Source of the DNA: Cylindrospermopsis curvispora GIHE-G1
GTDB lineage: Bacteria > Cyanobacteriota > Cyanobacteriia > Cyanobacteriales > Nostocaceae
Reading direction: 5' to 3'
Assembly (NCBI RefSeq): GCF_014489415.1
Contig: NZ_CP060822.1
Location: 1,312,311 to 1,376,310 of the forward strand
Length of the DNA stretch: 64,000 nt
A program made the position numbers and the translations under genes. Below the pieces are notes generated by a model that searched no databases, had not been told where the DNA came from, and saw nothing but the letters and a program-made list of their open reading frames with translations. Positions 17,372 to 28,133 of this stretch are shown piece by piece (the stretch's first letter is position 1; every line of letters begins with the position of its first letter).

Positions 17372-18388
17372 TTATCTACCAAAAACAGTGCTGAGAGAAC
17401 GAGCTATATTTTGTGGTTGCATAGCATCTATTGCTGCAGTTGGTTCATAACCACAATGCACCATACAATCGGCACATTTAGGATTACCACTGGCGTGCCC
17501 ATACTTACTCCAGTCGGTCTGGTCTAGCAACTCTTGGAAAGTTTGATAATAACCCTCGTTTAATAGGTAACAGGGTTTTTGCCATCCCAAAACACTATAA
17601 CTGGGACTACCCCAAGGAGTACATTCATAATCCTTCTCACCAATGAGAAAATCCAAAAACAGGGGGTTGTGATTGAAGTTCCAATTTTTCTTTCCTGATT
17701 GATAGGGGGCGAGAATTTCTCGGAATAATGCTCTAGTTTGTTCCCTTTGTAAAAAGTGATCTTGGTCTGGAGCCCATTCATAACTGTAACCAGGTGAAAT
17801 CATCATCCCATCAACTTTCAAAGTTTCCAGAAAATCAAAAAACCCTTGCATTTCCTCCACATTACAACCAGTGAAAATGGTGGTGTTGGTTGTGACACGA
17901 AAACCCTGGGATTTAGCAGCACGAATTGCCGCTACAGCAACATCAAACACTCCTTTTCTATCCACACAGTGATCATGCCACTCTTTCATTCCATCTAGAT
18001 GAACACTAAAGGTAAGATAGGGAGATGGTTTAAACTTATGCAGACTCTTTTCTAAAAGCAGTCCGTTTGTACATAAGTAAACGTATTTTTTACGATCTAC
18101 TAAACCCTGGACAATTTGATCAATTTGTGGGTGTAATAGGGGTTCTCCTCCCGGAATGGAAACTACTGGTGCACCACATTCTTCCACTGCTGCAAAACAC
18201 TGGTCTGGTGACAAGTTTTGTTTAAGAACTTCCGTGGGATGCTGGATTTTTCCACACCCTGAGCAGGCTAAGTTACAACGAAACAGTGGTTCTAACATCA
18301 AAACTAAAGGGAAGCGTTTTTTTCCTGATAGACGTTGTTTGAATAGGTACTTCCCAATATCCATCGCTTGTTGCAGATTAATTGCCAT
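17372..18388 (-). CDS. hpnH: Adenosyl-hopene transferase HpnH (radical SAM)
   Basis: A 338-residue radical SAM protein that would add the 5'-deoxyadenosyl group to diploptene in the synthesis of extended hopanoids. The cluster motif is CNLACSGCG (CxxxCxxC) near residue 38, followed by [14 protein letters not shown]-terminal Cys-rich segment ([15 protein letters not shown]) fits the family. It lies 12 bases downstream of hpnA on the same strand, so the two form an operon. Confidence 0.93.
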   Translation of the reverse strand: MAINLQQAMDIGKYLFKQRLSGKKRFPLVLMLEPLFRCNLACSGCGKIQHPTEVLKQNLSPDQCFAAVEECGAPVVSIPGGEPLLHPQIDQIVQGLVDRKKYVYLCTNGLLLEKSLHKFKPSPYLTFSVHLDGMKEWHDHCVDRKGVFDVAVAAIRAAKSQGFRVTTNTTIFTGCNVEEMQGFFDFLETLKVDGMMISPGYSYEWAPDQDHFLQREQTRALFREILAPYQSGKKNWNFNHNPLFLDFLIGEKDYECTPWGSPSYSVLGWQKPCYLLNEGYYQTFQELLDQTDWSKYGHASGNPKCADCMVHCGYEPTAAIDAMQPQNIARSLSTVFGR

Positions 18389-18399
18389 ACGAAACCCCT

Positions 18400-19386
18400 C
18401 TAGTATTTTACATAACCATTAGACACAAACCAACGGACAGCATCTTGGAGCGCTACCTGAACAGAAGACTGGGGTAGTCCCAAGATGCGCATGGACTTGG
18501 AAGCATTATAATACATTGGTTGCTGTGCCATGCGAACTCCGTCTATAGGAACTGTGGGGGTTTTTCCCAAAGGTGCCAAAACCCTCTCTTCTATCCAAGC
18601 TACACTTAATGGGATAAAAGATGGTAGGGACAATTGTGGTGCTTTGATTCCTGTAATTTCTGATAGTATGTCTAGCAGTTCTTTTAAACTCAGATTTTCA
18701 TTCCCTAAAATATAGCGATCGCCTGTTTTTCCCTTTTCTAGAGCTAGTAAATGTCCTTGAGCTACATCTCGCACATCAATAAAGTTTAAACCCGTATTTA
18801 CGTAGGCTGGCATTTGCTGGCGCAAAAATCTGAGAATAATATCTCCTGTGGGTGTGGGTTTAATATCTAAAGGACCTATAGGACTGCTAGGATTGACTAT
18901 TACTATGTCTTGACCTTCTTGAACAGCTGTTTTTGCCACCTGCTCTGCTAGAAATTTGGACTTTTTATAATCTCCTACTAGTTTGTTTAAGGGACTTTGG
19001 TGGGTCTCATCTACAATTTGTCCTGACTTTCCCACTCCTATAGCTGCTACAGAGCTGGTATAAACTGTCCGTTCAATTCCCGCTTTTTGAGCTGATCTTA
19101 AAATATTGCGTGTCCCTTCCACATTATGATGATATAATAGCTGGCGGTCTTTTTGCCACAGGGAATAATGAGCTGCTAGGTGAAACAGGTAATCACAACC
19201 CCGCATTTGCTCCCAGATTCCTGGGTCATTCAGATCCCCTGTCACTACCTCTATTTCTAAACCCTTTACGTTTGCTAGATTGCTATTTTTACGCACTAGT
19301 GCTGTTACTTTATATCCCGATTGCAGTAAACATCTAACTACGTGAGCACCTACAAAACCCGTACCACCAGTGACAAAAGCCCGCAT
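18400..19386 (-). CDS. hpnA: Hopanoid-associated sugar epimerase HpnA
   Basis: A 328-residue extended short-chain dehydrogenase. It has the NAD(P)-binding motif [12 protein letters not shown] at the N-terminus, HLAAHYSLW, a TSSVAAIG strand, and a YxxxK-like active site ([10 protein letters not shown]). The family acts on the sugar side chain or nucleotide sugar of hopanoids. The downstream neighbour is hpnH (12 bases), which supports the assignment. No squalene-hopene cyclase is in the window. Confidence 0.9.
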   Translation of the reverse strand: MRAFVTGGTGFVGAHVVRCLLQSGYKVTALVRKNSNLANVKGLEIEVVTGDLNDPGIWEQMRGCDYLFHLAAHYSLWQKDRQLLYHHNVEGTRNILRSAQKAGIERTVYTSSVAAIGVGKSGQIVDETHQSPLNKLVGDYKKSKFLAEQVAKTAVQEGQDIVIVNPSSPIGPLDIKPTPTGDIILRFLRQQMPAYVNTGLNFIDVRDVAQGHLLALEKGKTGDRYILGNENLSLKELLDILSEITGIKAPQLSLPSFIPLSVAWIEERVLAPLGKTPTVPIDGVRMAQQPMYYNASKSMRILGLPQSSVQVALQDAVRWFVSNGYVKY

Positions 19387-19434
19387 ATTATCCCCCCGTC
19401 GTAAATTTTGTATCTCTAGTTTAGATGTTAAATC

Positions 19435-19635
19435 TTAGGGATCCTCAGGAAAAACCCATTTGGGTGGTTCCATCATCTTTTTCCGCAGTCTCTCCTCAGC
19501 TATTTCTAACATTTTCTCGAGGGGAGTATCCTCAATGAATTTTGTTGTTGCTGCTCTATACTCAGTATGGGGACATTTGTCTCCTAGTATACAGCCATTA
19601 ACACAGGCTTCGGCGCAATTAATTGTTGGTTCCAT
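19435..19635 (-). CDS. Small Cys-containing conserved protein
   Basis: A 66-residue protein starting MEPTINCAEACVNGCILGDK with four N-terminal cysteines (C7, C11, C15, C21), possibly a metal or cluster site, and a helical, basic middle. I do not recognise a named family, though short proteins like this are common in cyanobacteria. Its ATG is only 11 bases from the divergent mnmE start, so its promoter must lie inside mnmE or overlap it. Confidence 0.6.
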   Translation of the reverse strand: MEPTINCAEACVNGCILGDKCPHTEYRAATTKFIEDTPLEKMLEIAEERLRKKMMEPPKWVFPEDP

Positions 19636-19646
19636 AGTTAGTTTTT

Positions 19647-21029
19647 ATGACAAATTTATTATCTCATGCTGAGACGATCGCCGCTATAGCTACTGCTGTT
19701 GTTCCCCAACAGGGTAGTGTGGGTATTGTACGGGTTTCTGGTGACCGAGCAATGGCGATCGCCCACACTCTATTTTACACTCCAGGGAAACAGATTTGGG
19801 AAAGTCACCGGATTTTGTATGGGTTTGTCCGTCAACCTCAAACCAAACAGGTTGTAGATGAAGCTTTATTACTGATTATGAAAGCACCTCGGTCTTTCAC
19901 CAGGGAAGACGTGGTGGAATTTCATTGTCATGGGGGAATCATACCAGTACAACAGGTATTACAGCTGTGTTTAGAACATGGTGCAAGATTAGCCCAACCG
20001 GGAGAATTTAGCTTAAGAGCTTTTTTAAATGGTAGATTGGATTTAACCCAAGCTGAAAGCATAGCTGATTTGGTGGGTGCTAAATCTCCCCAAGCAGCAC
20101 AAACAGCACTAGCGGGTTTGCAGGGGAAATTGGCTCAACCGATTAGATCCCTACGGAATCAGTGCTTAGACATTTTAGCAGAGATAGAAGCCAGAATTGA
20201 CTTTGAGGAGGACTTACCTCCCCTAGACCAGGAAAGAATAATTACTCAAATTAATCAAATTAGTGTGGAAATTGTTAGATTATTGAGCACTAAAGAGAAA
20301 GGTGAATTATTAAGAAGCGGTTTAAAAGTTGCTATTGTTGGTCGTCCCAATGTGGGAAAATCTAGTTTGTTAAATGCTTGGAGTCAATGCGATCGCGCTA
20401 TAGTGACTGATTTACCGGGTACCACCCGGGATATAGTAGAGTCCCAGTTAGTGGTGGGGGGAATACCCATTCAAGTTTTGGATACTGCGGGAATTAGGGA
20501 AACAGTAGATCAGGTGGAAAAAATTGGGGTTGAGCGTTCCCGTCAAGCTGCTAACAGTGCGGATTTAGTATTATTGACCATTGATGCTACAGCAGGTTGG
20601 CAAAGTGGAGATGAAGAAATTTATCAACAAGTAAAACACCGTCCATTGATCCTAGTTATCAACAAAATTGATCTAGTGGAAGATTTAGGGGGTATATGTA
20701 GTCCAAACATAGAGAAAGCGGTGAAAACTGCTGCTGCTCAAAACCGAGGAATTGAAGATTTAGAGCAAGCGATTCTAGAAGTAGTACAAACTCAAAAGAT
20801 TGTAGCTGGGGATCTAGACCTAGCTATTAATCAAAGACAAGCAGCAGCTCTAATACAAGCCCAAATGGATCTAGCACAAGTGCAAAAGACAATTGTAGAC
20901 CAATTACCCCTGGATTTTTGGACCATTGATTTAAGAGGAGCAATTCACGCACTGGGAGAAATTACCGGAGAAGAAGTAACCGAATCATTATTGGACCGCA
21001 TCTTTAGTAGGTTCTGTATTGGGAAATAG
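19647..21029 (+). CDS. mnmE: tRNA modification GTPase MnmE
   Basis: A 460-residue MnmE. With MnmG it places the carboxymethylaminomethyl group on U34 of certain tRNAs. N-terminal folate-binding domain ([20 protein letters not shown]), a helical domain, the inserted G domain ([33 protein letters not shown]), and the invariant C-terminal CIGK. Length is normal. The last 42 bases overlap the end of the convergent pentapeptide-repeat gene. Confidence 0.97.
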   Translation: MTNLLSHAETIAAIATAVVPQQGSVGIVRVSGDRAMAIAHTLFYTPGKQIWESHRILYGFVRQPQTKQVVDEALLLIMKAPRSFTREDVVEFHCHGGIIPVQQVLQLCLEHGARLAQPGEFSLRAFLNGRLDLTQAESIADLVGAKSPQAAQTALAGLQGKLAQPIRSLRNQCLDILAEIEARIDFEEDLPPLDQERIITQINQISVEIVRLLSTKEKGELLRSGLKVAIVGRPNVGKSSLLNAWSQCDRAIVTDLPGTTRDIVESQLVVGGIPIQVLDTAGIRETVDQVEKIGVERSRQAANSADLVLLTIDATAGWQSGDEEIYQQVKHRPLILVINKIDLVEDLGGICSPNIEKAVKTAAAQNRGIEDLEQAILEVVQTQKIVAGDLDLAINQRQAAALIQAQMDLAQVQKTIVDQLPLDFWTIDLRGAIHALGEITGEEVTESLLDRIFSRFCIGK

Positions 21030-21371
21030 AGGATAAGGAGAGTTTTTATCCCAATCAGCATTATCTAACTTAGCACCCTGTAAATTAGCTTGGCGTAAAT
21101 TTGTATAAAATAGCATAGTGCCCCGCAGATCTGCACCTTCTAAGTTCGCATCACTTAGGTCAGCATAGCTTAAATCGCATCCGCGCAAATTAGCCCTACT
21201 TAGATTGGCACTGCTCAAATCGGCATAACTTAAATCAGAACCCTTTAAATCCAGATTATGCAAATCAGCTTCCCTTAGTTGTGCATTTTGGAAATATCTG
21301 ATTCCCCCCGTGTAACTTTTCACCAGTTCGTCAGGACTATTGATTGGACGTGGAGTACTTACTTCGGACAT
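20988..21371 (-). CDS. Pentapeptide-repeat protein
   Basis: A 127-residue protein. Residues about 30-105 consist of A(D/N)LxX pentapeptide repeats ([28 protein letters not shown]), which would form a right-handed quadrilateral beta-helix. There is no signal peptide or membrane segment. Function in cyanobacteria is mostly unknown. Its 3' end overlaps mnmE by 42 bases tail to tail. Confidence 0.85.
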   Translation of the reverse strand: MSEVSTPRPINSPDELVKSYTGGIRYFQNAQLREADLHNLDLKGSDLSYADLSSANLSRANLRGCDLSYADLSDANLEGADLRGTMLFYTNLRQANLQGAKLDNADWDKNSPYPLFPNTEPTKDAVQ

Positions 21372-21572
21372 ATAAAAGCCTCACATTTATAACTTTATGA
21401 AGATTTTGGTTTAATTTATTAATTTTTGCGGATGTTTCCTCACAAGTTCCTCAAATTTTCCCAGTAGTCTTAAGGTAAATCAAAAATCAATCAGGAGAAT
21501 TTAGAATTTCTGATTGTTGACTACCTTATAATCGCAATTTTATCACATTCAGGAAAACTTAGGGGGTGCAAA

Positions 21573-21749
21573 ATGTATCAACACTTAGAAATACCGGTAG
21601 GCGATTCAAATCTCTCTATGTCCTGCATACGGAATCACTCATGTACACCATCAGATGTTAAAACATTTAATTCAGTTGACTTTGGATCAAAAATAGTCAC
21701 CGGTAATTGTTTTCCCACAGATAAAACACAAACAACTGCTAATATATAA
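21573..21749 (+). CDS. Possible 58-codon ORF upstream of pflA
   Basis: An ATG at 21573 follows a good ribosome-binding-like AGGGGG at the right distance and opens 58 codons (MYQHLEIPVGDSNLSMSCIR...), ending at TAA 21747-21749, 71 bases before pflA. The protein is not recognised. It may be a real small protein, a leader ORF, or chance; the rest of the 450-base gap between the pentapeptide gene and pflA shows nothing else coding. Confidence 0.3.
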   Translation: MYQHLEIPVGDSNLSMSCIRNHSCTPSDVKTFNSVDFGSKIVTGNCFPTDKTQTTANI

Positions 21750-21820
21750 TTTTCCCTCCTTAGGATGAAACAAAATGGATCTTTTAATTTACCAATACAT
21801 CTAATTGCATTATATATTCC

Positions 21821-22567
21821 ATGAATGCCAGAACTTCTCAAATATTGGGTCACATTCACTCACTAGAAACCTGTGGTACAGTGGATGGGCCAGGTATAAG
21901 ATTTGTCATTTTCACCCAAGGCTGCCTATTAAGATGTTTGTATTGTCACAATCCTGACACCCGTGACATGAAAACAGGAAAAGAAATAACTGTAGGAGAA
22001 CTAGTCACAGAAATAGAAAAATATAGGTCCTACATGAAATTTACTGGTGGGGGAGTTACCATTAGTGGTGGTGAACCCTTATTACAACCGGAATTTGTCC
22101 GAGAGGTTTTTCGTCAGTGTCAAAAATTAAACATTCATACTGCCTTAGATACTTCTGGATTTCCCGATTTAACCACCTCCAAGTCCGTACTAGAATTTGT
22201 AGACCTAGTTTTATTAGACATCAAGTCTTTTGATCCTAACACCTATCTTCATGTTACGGGAGTTTCCATCGAACCAACCTTGAGATTTGCGGAATATTTA
22301 CAAGAGATTAATAAGCCAACATGGATAAGATTTGTTCTAGTTCCCCATGTGACAGATGGTCATGAAAACGTCCGTCAACTAGCAAAGTATGTATCCCAAC
22401 TAACCAATGTGGAAAAAGTAGAAATTTTACCTTTTCACAAATTAGGTGAATACAAATGGCATGAACTAGGATATCACTATGAACTGGGGAATACTATTCC
22501 TCCTAGTCTGGAAGAAATAGAGAAAGTCAAAGATATTTTCAAGCACTATGGAGTTAAAGTGGAATGA
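21821..22567 (+). CDS. pflA: Pyruvate formate-lyase activating enzyme
   Basis: A 248-residue radical SAM glycyl-radical activase. The cluster motif is CLLRCLYCHNPDTRD (CxxxCxxC), preceded by the typical SLETCGTVDGPGIRFVIFTQ and followed by TGGGVTISGGEPLLQ. It uses S-adenosylmethionine to put the radical on Gly of PflB, which lies two genes downstream. It is oxygen-sensitive and fits dark anaerobic metabolism. Confidence 0.95.
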   Translation: MNARTSQILGHIHSLETCGTVDGPGIRFVIFTQGCLLRCLYCHNPDTRDMKTGKEITVGELVTEIEKYRSYMKFTGGGVTISGGEPLLQPEFVREVFRQCQKLNIHTALDTSGFPDLTTSKSVLEFVDLVLLDIKSFDPNTYLHVTGVSIEPTLRFAEYLQEINKPTWIRFVLVPHVTDGHENVRQLAKYVSQLTNVEKVEILPFHKLGEYKWHELGYHYELGNTIPPSLEEIEKVKDIFKHYGVKVE

Positions 22568-22663
22568 ATCGGATTTTTAAAAACAAATCAAGGAACTGAC
22601 ACCCATTTTTCCATACCTAAGTTGACAACCTATATAGCTCATAAATTTACTAAAGTTACCACC

Positions 22664-25282
22664 ATGTATACAACTCAAAAAACTACAAACCCAGTCAAAA
22701 CTTCAGAAGATCTACAAATTCTCATTCAAGAGGTTAAAACAGCTCAAGCCAAATATGCCGAATATAGCCAAGAACAGGTAGATCACATTTTTAAACAAGC
22801 TGCTCGTGCTGCTAATGCGGGGAGAATACCCCTGGCCAAAATGGCAGTAGAAGAGACAGGAATGGGGGTTGTAGAAGATAAAGTAATTAAGAACCACTTT
22901 GCCTCCGAATATATCTACAACAAATACAAAAATGAAAAAACCTGTGGCATTATCGAAGATGATAAACAGTTTGGAATTCAGCGAATTGCCGAACCTGTGG
23001 GCATATTAGCAGGGATTGTACCCACTACCAACCCCACCTCAACTGCTATTTTTAAAGCCTTACTGGCTCTTAAAACCCGTAATGGGATAATCTTTTCACC
23101 CCATCCTCGTGCCAAAAAATGCACAATTGAAGCGGCCAAAATAGTTCTGGATGCTGCAGTAGCAGCTGGAGCTCCTGCAGGAATTATTGGATGGATTGAT
23201 GAACCAACAGTAGCATTATCACAACAGTTAATGCAGCATCCCCAGATAAATTTAATTCTGGCCACTGGTGGACCTGCAATGGTGCGTGCAGCTTATTCTT
23301 CAGGTCATGCTTCCTTGGGTGTGGGTTCCGGTAATACCCCAGCGGTAATTGATGAAACTGCCCATATTAAAATGGCGGTCTCTTCAATTTTGATTAGCAA
23401 GACTTTTGACAATGGCATGATTTGTGCTAGCGAGCAATCCGTAATAGTTTTAGATGATGTTTACGAAGATGTGCGACAAGAATTTTTCAGCCGTGGTGCT
23501 TACTTCTTAAATGACCTAGAAAAGCAAAAAATTAGAGATTTAATTTTCATTAACGGTCGGTTAAATCCAGAAATAGTTGGTCAATCTGTAGCCAAATTGG
23601 CTCAAATGTCTGGACTAGATATAGCTAAAGAAGCTAAGGTTCTAATTACAGAAGTAGATGAAGTGGGCACCCAGGAACCATTATCTTATGAGAAACTTTC
23701 CCCCATTTTAGCTATGTACCGAGCCAAAAATTTTCTGGAAGCTGTAACTATAGCTGAAAAATTAATTGAGTTCGCTGGACTGGGACACACCTCTGTCCTT
23801 TATACAGCACCAGAAAGACGAGATAGAATTACAGAATTTGAAAATACCCTGCGCACTAGTCGAGTGTTAGTTAATACACCTTCATCCCAGGGTGCAATTG
23901 GTGACTTATATAACTTTCGTCTTGATCCCTCCCTTACTTTGGGTTGTGGTAGTTGGGGAAACAATTCCGTTAGTGATAATGTGGGTCCCCGTCACCTGAT
24001 CAACATCAAAACTGTAACGGAAAGACGGGAGAATATGTTATGGTTTCGGGTTCCTCCAAAAGTATATTTCAAATATGGCTGTTTACCAGTTGCACTAGGG
24101 GACTTAAGAGGGAAAAGTCGGGCTTTGATTATTACAGATCAACCATTATTTGAATTGGGCATCGCAACTAAAGTCACCAGTGTACTGGAAGAAATTGGCA
24201 TTAAAACCCAGGTGTTTTATGATGTGGAACCTGATCCATCTTTAACTACGATTCATAAAGGACTAGGTCAAACTAATGGTTTTCAACCAGATGTAATTAT
24301 TGCAGTTGGTGGTGGTTCCCCAATGGATGCAGCTAAGGTGATCTGGTTAATGTATGAACATCCAGAAACGGAATTTGATGGTTTAGCGATGCGGTTTATG
24401 GATATTCGCAAACGAGTCTATGAACTACCCAGTTTGGGACAAAAAGCCATATTTGTCGCCATTCCGACCACATCAGGAACCGGTTCAGAAGTGACACCGT
24501 TTGCAGTGGTGACGGATGATCGGACGGGAATCAAATATCCTTTAGCTGATTATGCGCTAACACCTAATATGGCAATTGTGGATCCGGAATTAGTGCTCAA
24601 TATGCCTAAATCACTAACAGCTTATGGTGGAATTGACGCGCTGACCCATGCCCTTGAATCCTATGTTTCTATCTGCGCTTCTGAATACACTAAGGGATTG
24701 GCTTTAGAAGCAATTCGACTACTGTTTAAATACTTACCATTTGCTTATAAAAATGGAGGTAAAGATACTAAAGCTAGAGAAAAAGTTCATTATGCAGCTA
24801 CAATAGCTGGCATGTCGTTTGCAAATGCTTTTTTGGGCATATGTCATTCCCTTGCCCATCAACTAGGTGCCCGGTTCCATGTTCCCCATGGGTTGGCTAA
24901 TGCTTTGATGATTTCCCATGTGATTCGCTACAATGCAACCGATGCACCTTTTAAACAGGCTATTTTTCCCCAATATGAATATCCAAATGCCAAGTGGCGC
25001 TATGCCAAAATTGCAGACCACTTACATTTGGGAGGTGCTACGGAAGATGAGAAGGTAGATCTATTAATTGCTGCTGTGGAAAAACTGAAACAGGATGTGG
25101 AGATTCCAGCAACTATTAAGGATGTGATTAAAACCGATGAAAAAACTTTCTACGAGAAATTAGAAATAATGGCTGAGCAAGCATTTGATGATCAATGTAC
25201 AGGTGCTAATCCCCGTTATCCACTGATTAGTGATTTACAGGATTTGTATATCAAGGCCTATTGGGGAAATTTGGGTCAATAA
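22664..25282 (+). CDS. adhE: Bifunctional aldehyde/alcohol dehydrogenase AdhE
   Basis: An 872-residue two-domain enzyme that reduces acetyl-CoA to acetaldehyde and then ethanol with NADH. The N-terminal half is a CoA-acylating aldehyde dehydrogenase with catalytic Cys in NGMICASEQSV. The C-terminal half is an Fe-dependent alcohol dehydrogenase (IAVGGGSPMDAAKV, PTTSGTGSEVTPFAV, CHSLAHQLGARFHVPHG metal ligands). The frame can be extended to a TTG at 22622, but ATG 22664 aligns with the usual family N-terminus. It lies between pflA and pflB, the classical PFL-ethanol combination. Confidence 0.96.
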   Translation: MYTTQKTTNPVKTSEDLQILIQEVKTAQAKYAEYSQEQVDHIFKQAARAANAGRIPLAKMAVEETGMGVVEDKVIKNHFASEYIYNKYKNEKTCGIIEDDKQFGIQRIAEPVGILAGIVPTTNPTSTAIFKALLALKTRNGIIFSPHPRAKKCTIEAAKIVLDAAVAAGAPAGIIGWIDEPTVALSQQLMQHPQINLILATGGPAMVRAAYSSGHASLGVGSGNTPAVIDETAHIKMAVSSILISKTFDNGMICASEQSVIVLDDVYEDVRQEFFSRGAYFLNDLEKQKIRDLIFINGRLNPEIVGQSVAKLAQMSGLDIAKEAKVLITEVDEVGTQEPLSYEKLSPILAMYRAKNFLEAVTIAEKLIEFAGLGHTSVLYTAPERRDRITEFENTLRTSRVLVNTPSSQGAIGDLYNFRLDPSLTLGCGSWGNNSVSDNVGPRHLINIKTVTERRENMLWFRVPPKVYFKYGCLPVALGDLRGKSRALIITDQPLFELGIATKVTSVLEEIGIKTQVFYDVEPDPSLTTIHKGLGQTNGFQPDVIIAVGGGSPMDAAKVIWLMYEHPETEFDGLAMRFMDIRKRVYELPSLGQKAIFVAIPTTSGTGSEVTPFAVVTDDRTGIKYPLADYALTPNMAIVDPELVLNMPKSLTAYGGIDALTHALESYVSICASEYTKGLALEAIRLLFKYLPFAYKNGGKDTKAREKVHYAATIAGMSFANAFLGICHSLAHQLGARFHVPHGLANALMISHVIRYNATDAPFKQAIFPQYEYPNAKWRYAKIADHLHLGGATEDEKVDLLIAAVEKLKQDVEIPATIKDVIKTDEKTFYEKLEIMAEQAFDDQCTGANPRYPLISDLQDLYIKAYWGNLGQ

Positions 25283-25340
25283 ATAAAGAAGGGAAATGGG
25301 GAATATGTGAGAATTGAATTAGATGACATTGGAGGTAATT

Positions 25341-27617
25341 ATGATAGCAAATGTAGAACATTCAACGCAAAATATATCCGACAGTAATTTACATCCACAG
25401 TGGCAAGATTTTTGTGGTGGTAACTGGAATGAACAAATTAATGTTCGGGATTTTATTCAATGTAATTATCAACCCTATACGGGAGATGATAGCTTTTTAA
25501 CTGCTCCAACTGAACGCACTCAGAAATTATGGACTATGGTCTGTGATTTGATGAAATTAGAGCGAGAAAAAGGAATCTTAGATGCTGATACTAAAGTGCC
25601 ATCAAATATTGTTTCTCATGCTCCCGGTTATATTGATTCTCATCTAGAGCAGATTGTGGGGTTACAAACGGAAAAACCCCTAAAACGAGCTATTATGCCT
25701 TTTGGTGGTATTCGGGTGGTAAAAAACTCCTTAGAATCCTACGGTTATCACCTTGATGCTCAAACGGAAGAAACATTCACAAAATATCGTAAAACCCATA
25801 ATGATGGTGTTTTTGACGGTTACACCCAAGAAATGAAATTGGCTAGACATTCTGGGATTATTACTGGATTACCAGATGCTTATGGGAGAGGAAGAATTAT
25901 TGGTGATTATCGTCGGGTAGCATTGTATGGAGTTGATCGGTTAATTCTGGATAAAAAAGAACAGTTAGCCTCATTAGAATCAGATGATATGCTAGAGTCT
26001 ACAATTAGACTACATGAGGAACTTGTTGAGCAAATTCGAGCCTTAACAGAATTGAAAGTTATGGCTAATAGCCACGGATTTGATATTAGTTTACCTGCTG
26101 CTAGTGCTAAGGAAGCTGTACAGTGGACATACTTTGCTTATTTGGGTGCTGTTAAAGAACAAAATGGTGCAGCTATGTCCTTGGGTAGGGTTTCTACATT
26201 CCTAGATATCTACTTTCAGCGCGATTTAAAAAATGGGATTCTGACAGAATCTGAAGCTCAGGAAATCATCGATCATTTTGTAATTAAACTGCGGATGGTA
26301 AGGTTTTTAAGAACGCCTGAATATAATCAATTATTCTCCGGTGATCCCACCTGGGTGACAGAATGTATTGGTGGAATGGGTGAAGATGGTAGGACTCTGG
26401 TGACAAAAACTAGTTTCCGATTTCTCCACACCTTATCTAATTTAGGCACTGCACCAGAACCAAATTTAACTATCTTGTGGTCACAGGATTTGCCGATTAA
26501 CTTTAAACATTTTTGCACCAAAGTATCTATCAATAGTAGTTCCATTCAGTACGAAAATGATGATCTCATGCGCCCAGAATATGGGGATGATTATGGCATT
26601 GCTTGTTGTGTTTCTGCCATGAGAATTGGTAAACAAATGCAATTTTTTGGAGCCCGTGCCAACTTAGCAAAGGCTTTATTATATGCTATCAATGGTGGTA
26701 AAGATGAAAAAACTGGGCAGTTAATTGTTGCAGGTTTTGATGCTATTACTTCAGAATATTTAGATTACTCAGAAGTAGTAGCTAAGTTTGACAAAATCAT
26801 GGACTGGTTAGCTAGGTTATATGTAAATACCCTCAATGTCATTCACTATATGCACGATAAATACTGTTATGAACGTTTGGAAATGGCGTTACATGATCGT
26901 GATGTTTATCGAACCTTGGCTTGTGGAATTGCTGGCTTATCCGTAGTAGTAGATTCCCTTTCAGCAATTAAATATGCCAAAGTCAAGGTAATTCGAGATG
27001 AAAAAGGCTTGGCAATAGATTATGCTATTGAGGGGAATTATCCTCAGTTTGGTAATAATGACCATCAAGTTGACGAAATAGCTGTCAATCTTGTTCGCAG
27101 TTTTATGGATAAACTGCGTCAACAAAAAACCTATCGTCAAGCAGTACCAACCCAATCAATTTTGACCATTACCTCCAATGTGGTTTATGGCAAAATAACT
27201 GGTAACACCCCTGATGGGAGAAAAGCTGGCGAACCTTTTGCTCCCGGAGCAAATCCCCTACATGGTAGAGATACAAAAGGAGCGATCGCATCTTTAGAAT
27301 CGGTAGCCAAACTTCCTTATCAACATGCTCAAGATGGAATTTCTTACACATTTTCCATTGTTCCTGATGCTTTAGGCAAAAATTCCCAAGACAAAATTAA
27401 TAATCTTTGTGGAATGTTGGATGCTTATTTCTACAATGGTGGTCATCACATCAATGTCAACGTTCTTGACCAAGACATACTTGTTGATGCTATGGAACAT
27501 CCAGAAAAATATCCTCAACTGACAATTCGCGTTTCTGGATATGCTGTAAATTTCATTAAGTTAACTCGGGAACAGCAATTAGATGTGATTAAACGGACAT
27601 TCCACAAAAGCATTTAA
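25341..27617 (+). CDS. pflB: Formate C-acetyltransferase (pyruvate formate-lyase)
   Basis: A 758-residue glycyl-radical enzyme that converts pyruvate and CoA to acetyl-CoA and formate. The catalytic Cys pair is in [10 protein letters not shown] and the glycyl radical site is RVSGYAV near the C-terminus. GGAGGT at 25331 sits four bases before ATG 25341, which decides this start over an in-frame ATG at 25323. Length is near that of E. coli PflB. It follows adhE by 58 bases. Confidence 0.97.
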   Translation: MIANVEHSTQNISDSNLHPQWQDFCGGNWNEQINVRDFIQCNYQPYTGDDSFLTAPTERTQKLWTMVCDLMKLEREKGILDADTKVPSNIVSHAPGYIDSHLEQIVGLQTEKPLKRAIMPFGGIRVVKNSLESYGYHLDAQTEETFTKYRKTHNDGVFDGYTQEMKLARHSGIITGLPDAYGRGRIIGDYRRVALYGVDRLILDKKEQLASLESDDMLESTIRLHEELVEQIRALTELKVMANSHGFDISLPAASAKEAVQWTYFAYLGAVKEQNGAAMSLGRVSTFLDIYFQRDLKNGILTESEAQEIIDHFVIKLRMVRFLRTPEYNQLFSGDPTWVTECIGGMGEDGRTLVTKTSFRFLHTLSNLGTAPEPNLTILWSQDLPINFKHFCTKVSINSSSIQYENDDLMRPEYGDDYGIACCVSAMRIGKQMQFFGARANLAKALLYAINGGKDEKTGQLIVAGFDAITSEYLDYSEVVAKFDKIMDWLARLYVNTLNVIHYMHDKYCYERLEMALHDRDVYRTLACGIAGLSVVVDSLSAIKYAKVKVIRDEKGLAIDYAIEGNYPQFGNNDHQVDEIAVNLVRSFMDKLRQQKTYRQAVPTQSILTITSNVVYGKITGNTPDGRKAGEPFAPGANPLHGRDTKGAIASLESVAKLPYQHAQDGISYTFSIVPDALGKNSQDKINNLCGMLDAYFYNGGHHINVNVLDQDILVDAMEHPEKYPQLTIRVSGYAVNFIKLTREQQLDVIKRTFHKSI

Positions 27618-27650
27618 CATCCAACAATTCTGATAAAAAAGGTAAAAACT

Positions 27651-28097
27651 ATGGGAACCGCAATAGTCATTGGTTATGGTAACGAATTATTTGGTGATGA
27701 CGGAATAGGACCACTAATAGCCAAAGTGATACAAAGGTGGCGTTTACCATGCGTCCAATCACTTGCGGTTCACCAGTTAACACCTGAACTAGCTGAACCC
27801 ATAGCTAATTCTCGATTAGCAATTTTTGTAGACACTTGTATTAATTCCCTGTATAATCAGGTTCAGGTACAATCACTATTGCCATCACCGCTGAATTCCA
27901 CTCACACCCATAGCAGTGATCCACAATCTCTACTAACTTTATCTCAATTTCTCTATGGTAATTGTCCTTCCGCGTGGTTAGTCATAGTCCCAGGGGAAAA
28001 ATTTCAATTGGGTGACCCTATTTCACCCCTGGGAAAAAAGGCCATAGGGATCGCCCTCAATAAAATCACTCAAAAACTAGACAAATTGGTTCATTGA
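27651..28097 (+). CDS. Hydrogenase maturation protease (M52 family)
   Basis: A 148-residue M52 endopeptidase that would trim the C-terminus of a NiFe hydrogenase large subunit after Ni insertion. It has the first motif GYGNELFGDDGIGP, the second metal Asp in IFVDTCI, and the metal-ligand His in HTHSSDPQSLL. No hydrogenase structural gene is in the window, so I cannot say whether it serves an uptake (Hup) or bidirectional (Hox) enzyme. The location in the fermentation cluster favours the latter (inference). Confidence 0.8.
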   Translation: MGTAIVIGYGNELFGDDGIGPLIAKVIQRWRLPCVQSLAVHQLTPELAEPIANSRLAIFVDTCINSLYNQVQVQSLLPSPLNSTHTHSSDPQSLLTLSQFLYGNCPSAWLVIVPGEKFQLGDPISPLGKKAIGIALNKITQKLDKLVH

Positions 28098-28133
28098 TTG
28101 AGGTGAATACATGTTAAAAAACAAGGAGCAGTC

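Noticed and set aside
22622-22663. TTG start for adhE
   Set aside because: It adds residues not seen in the family and has no ribosome binding site; ATG 22664 fits the usual N-terminus.
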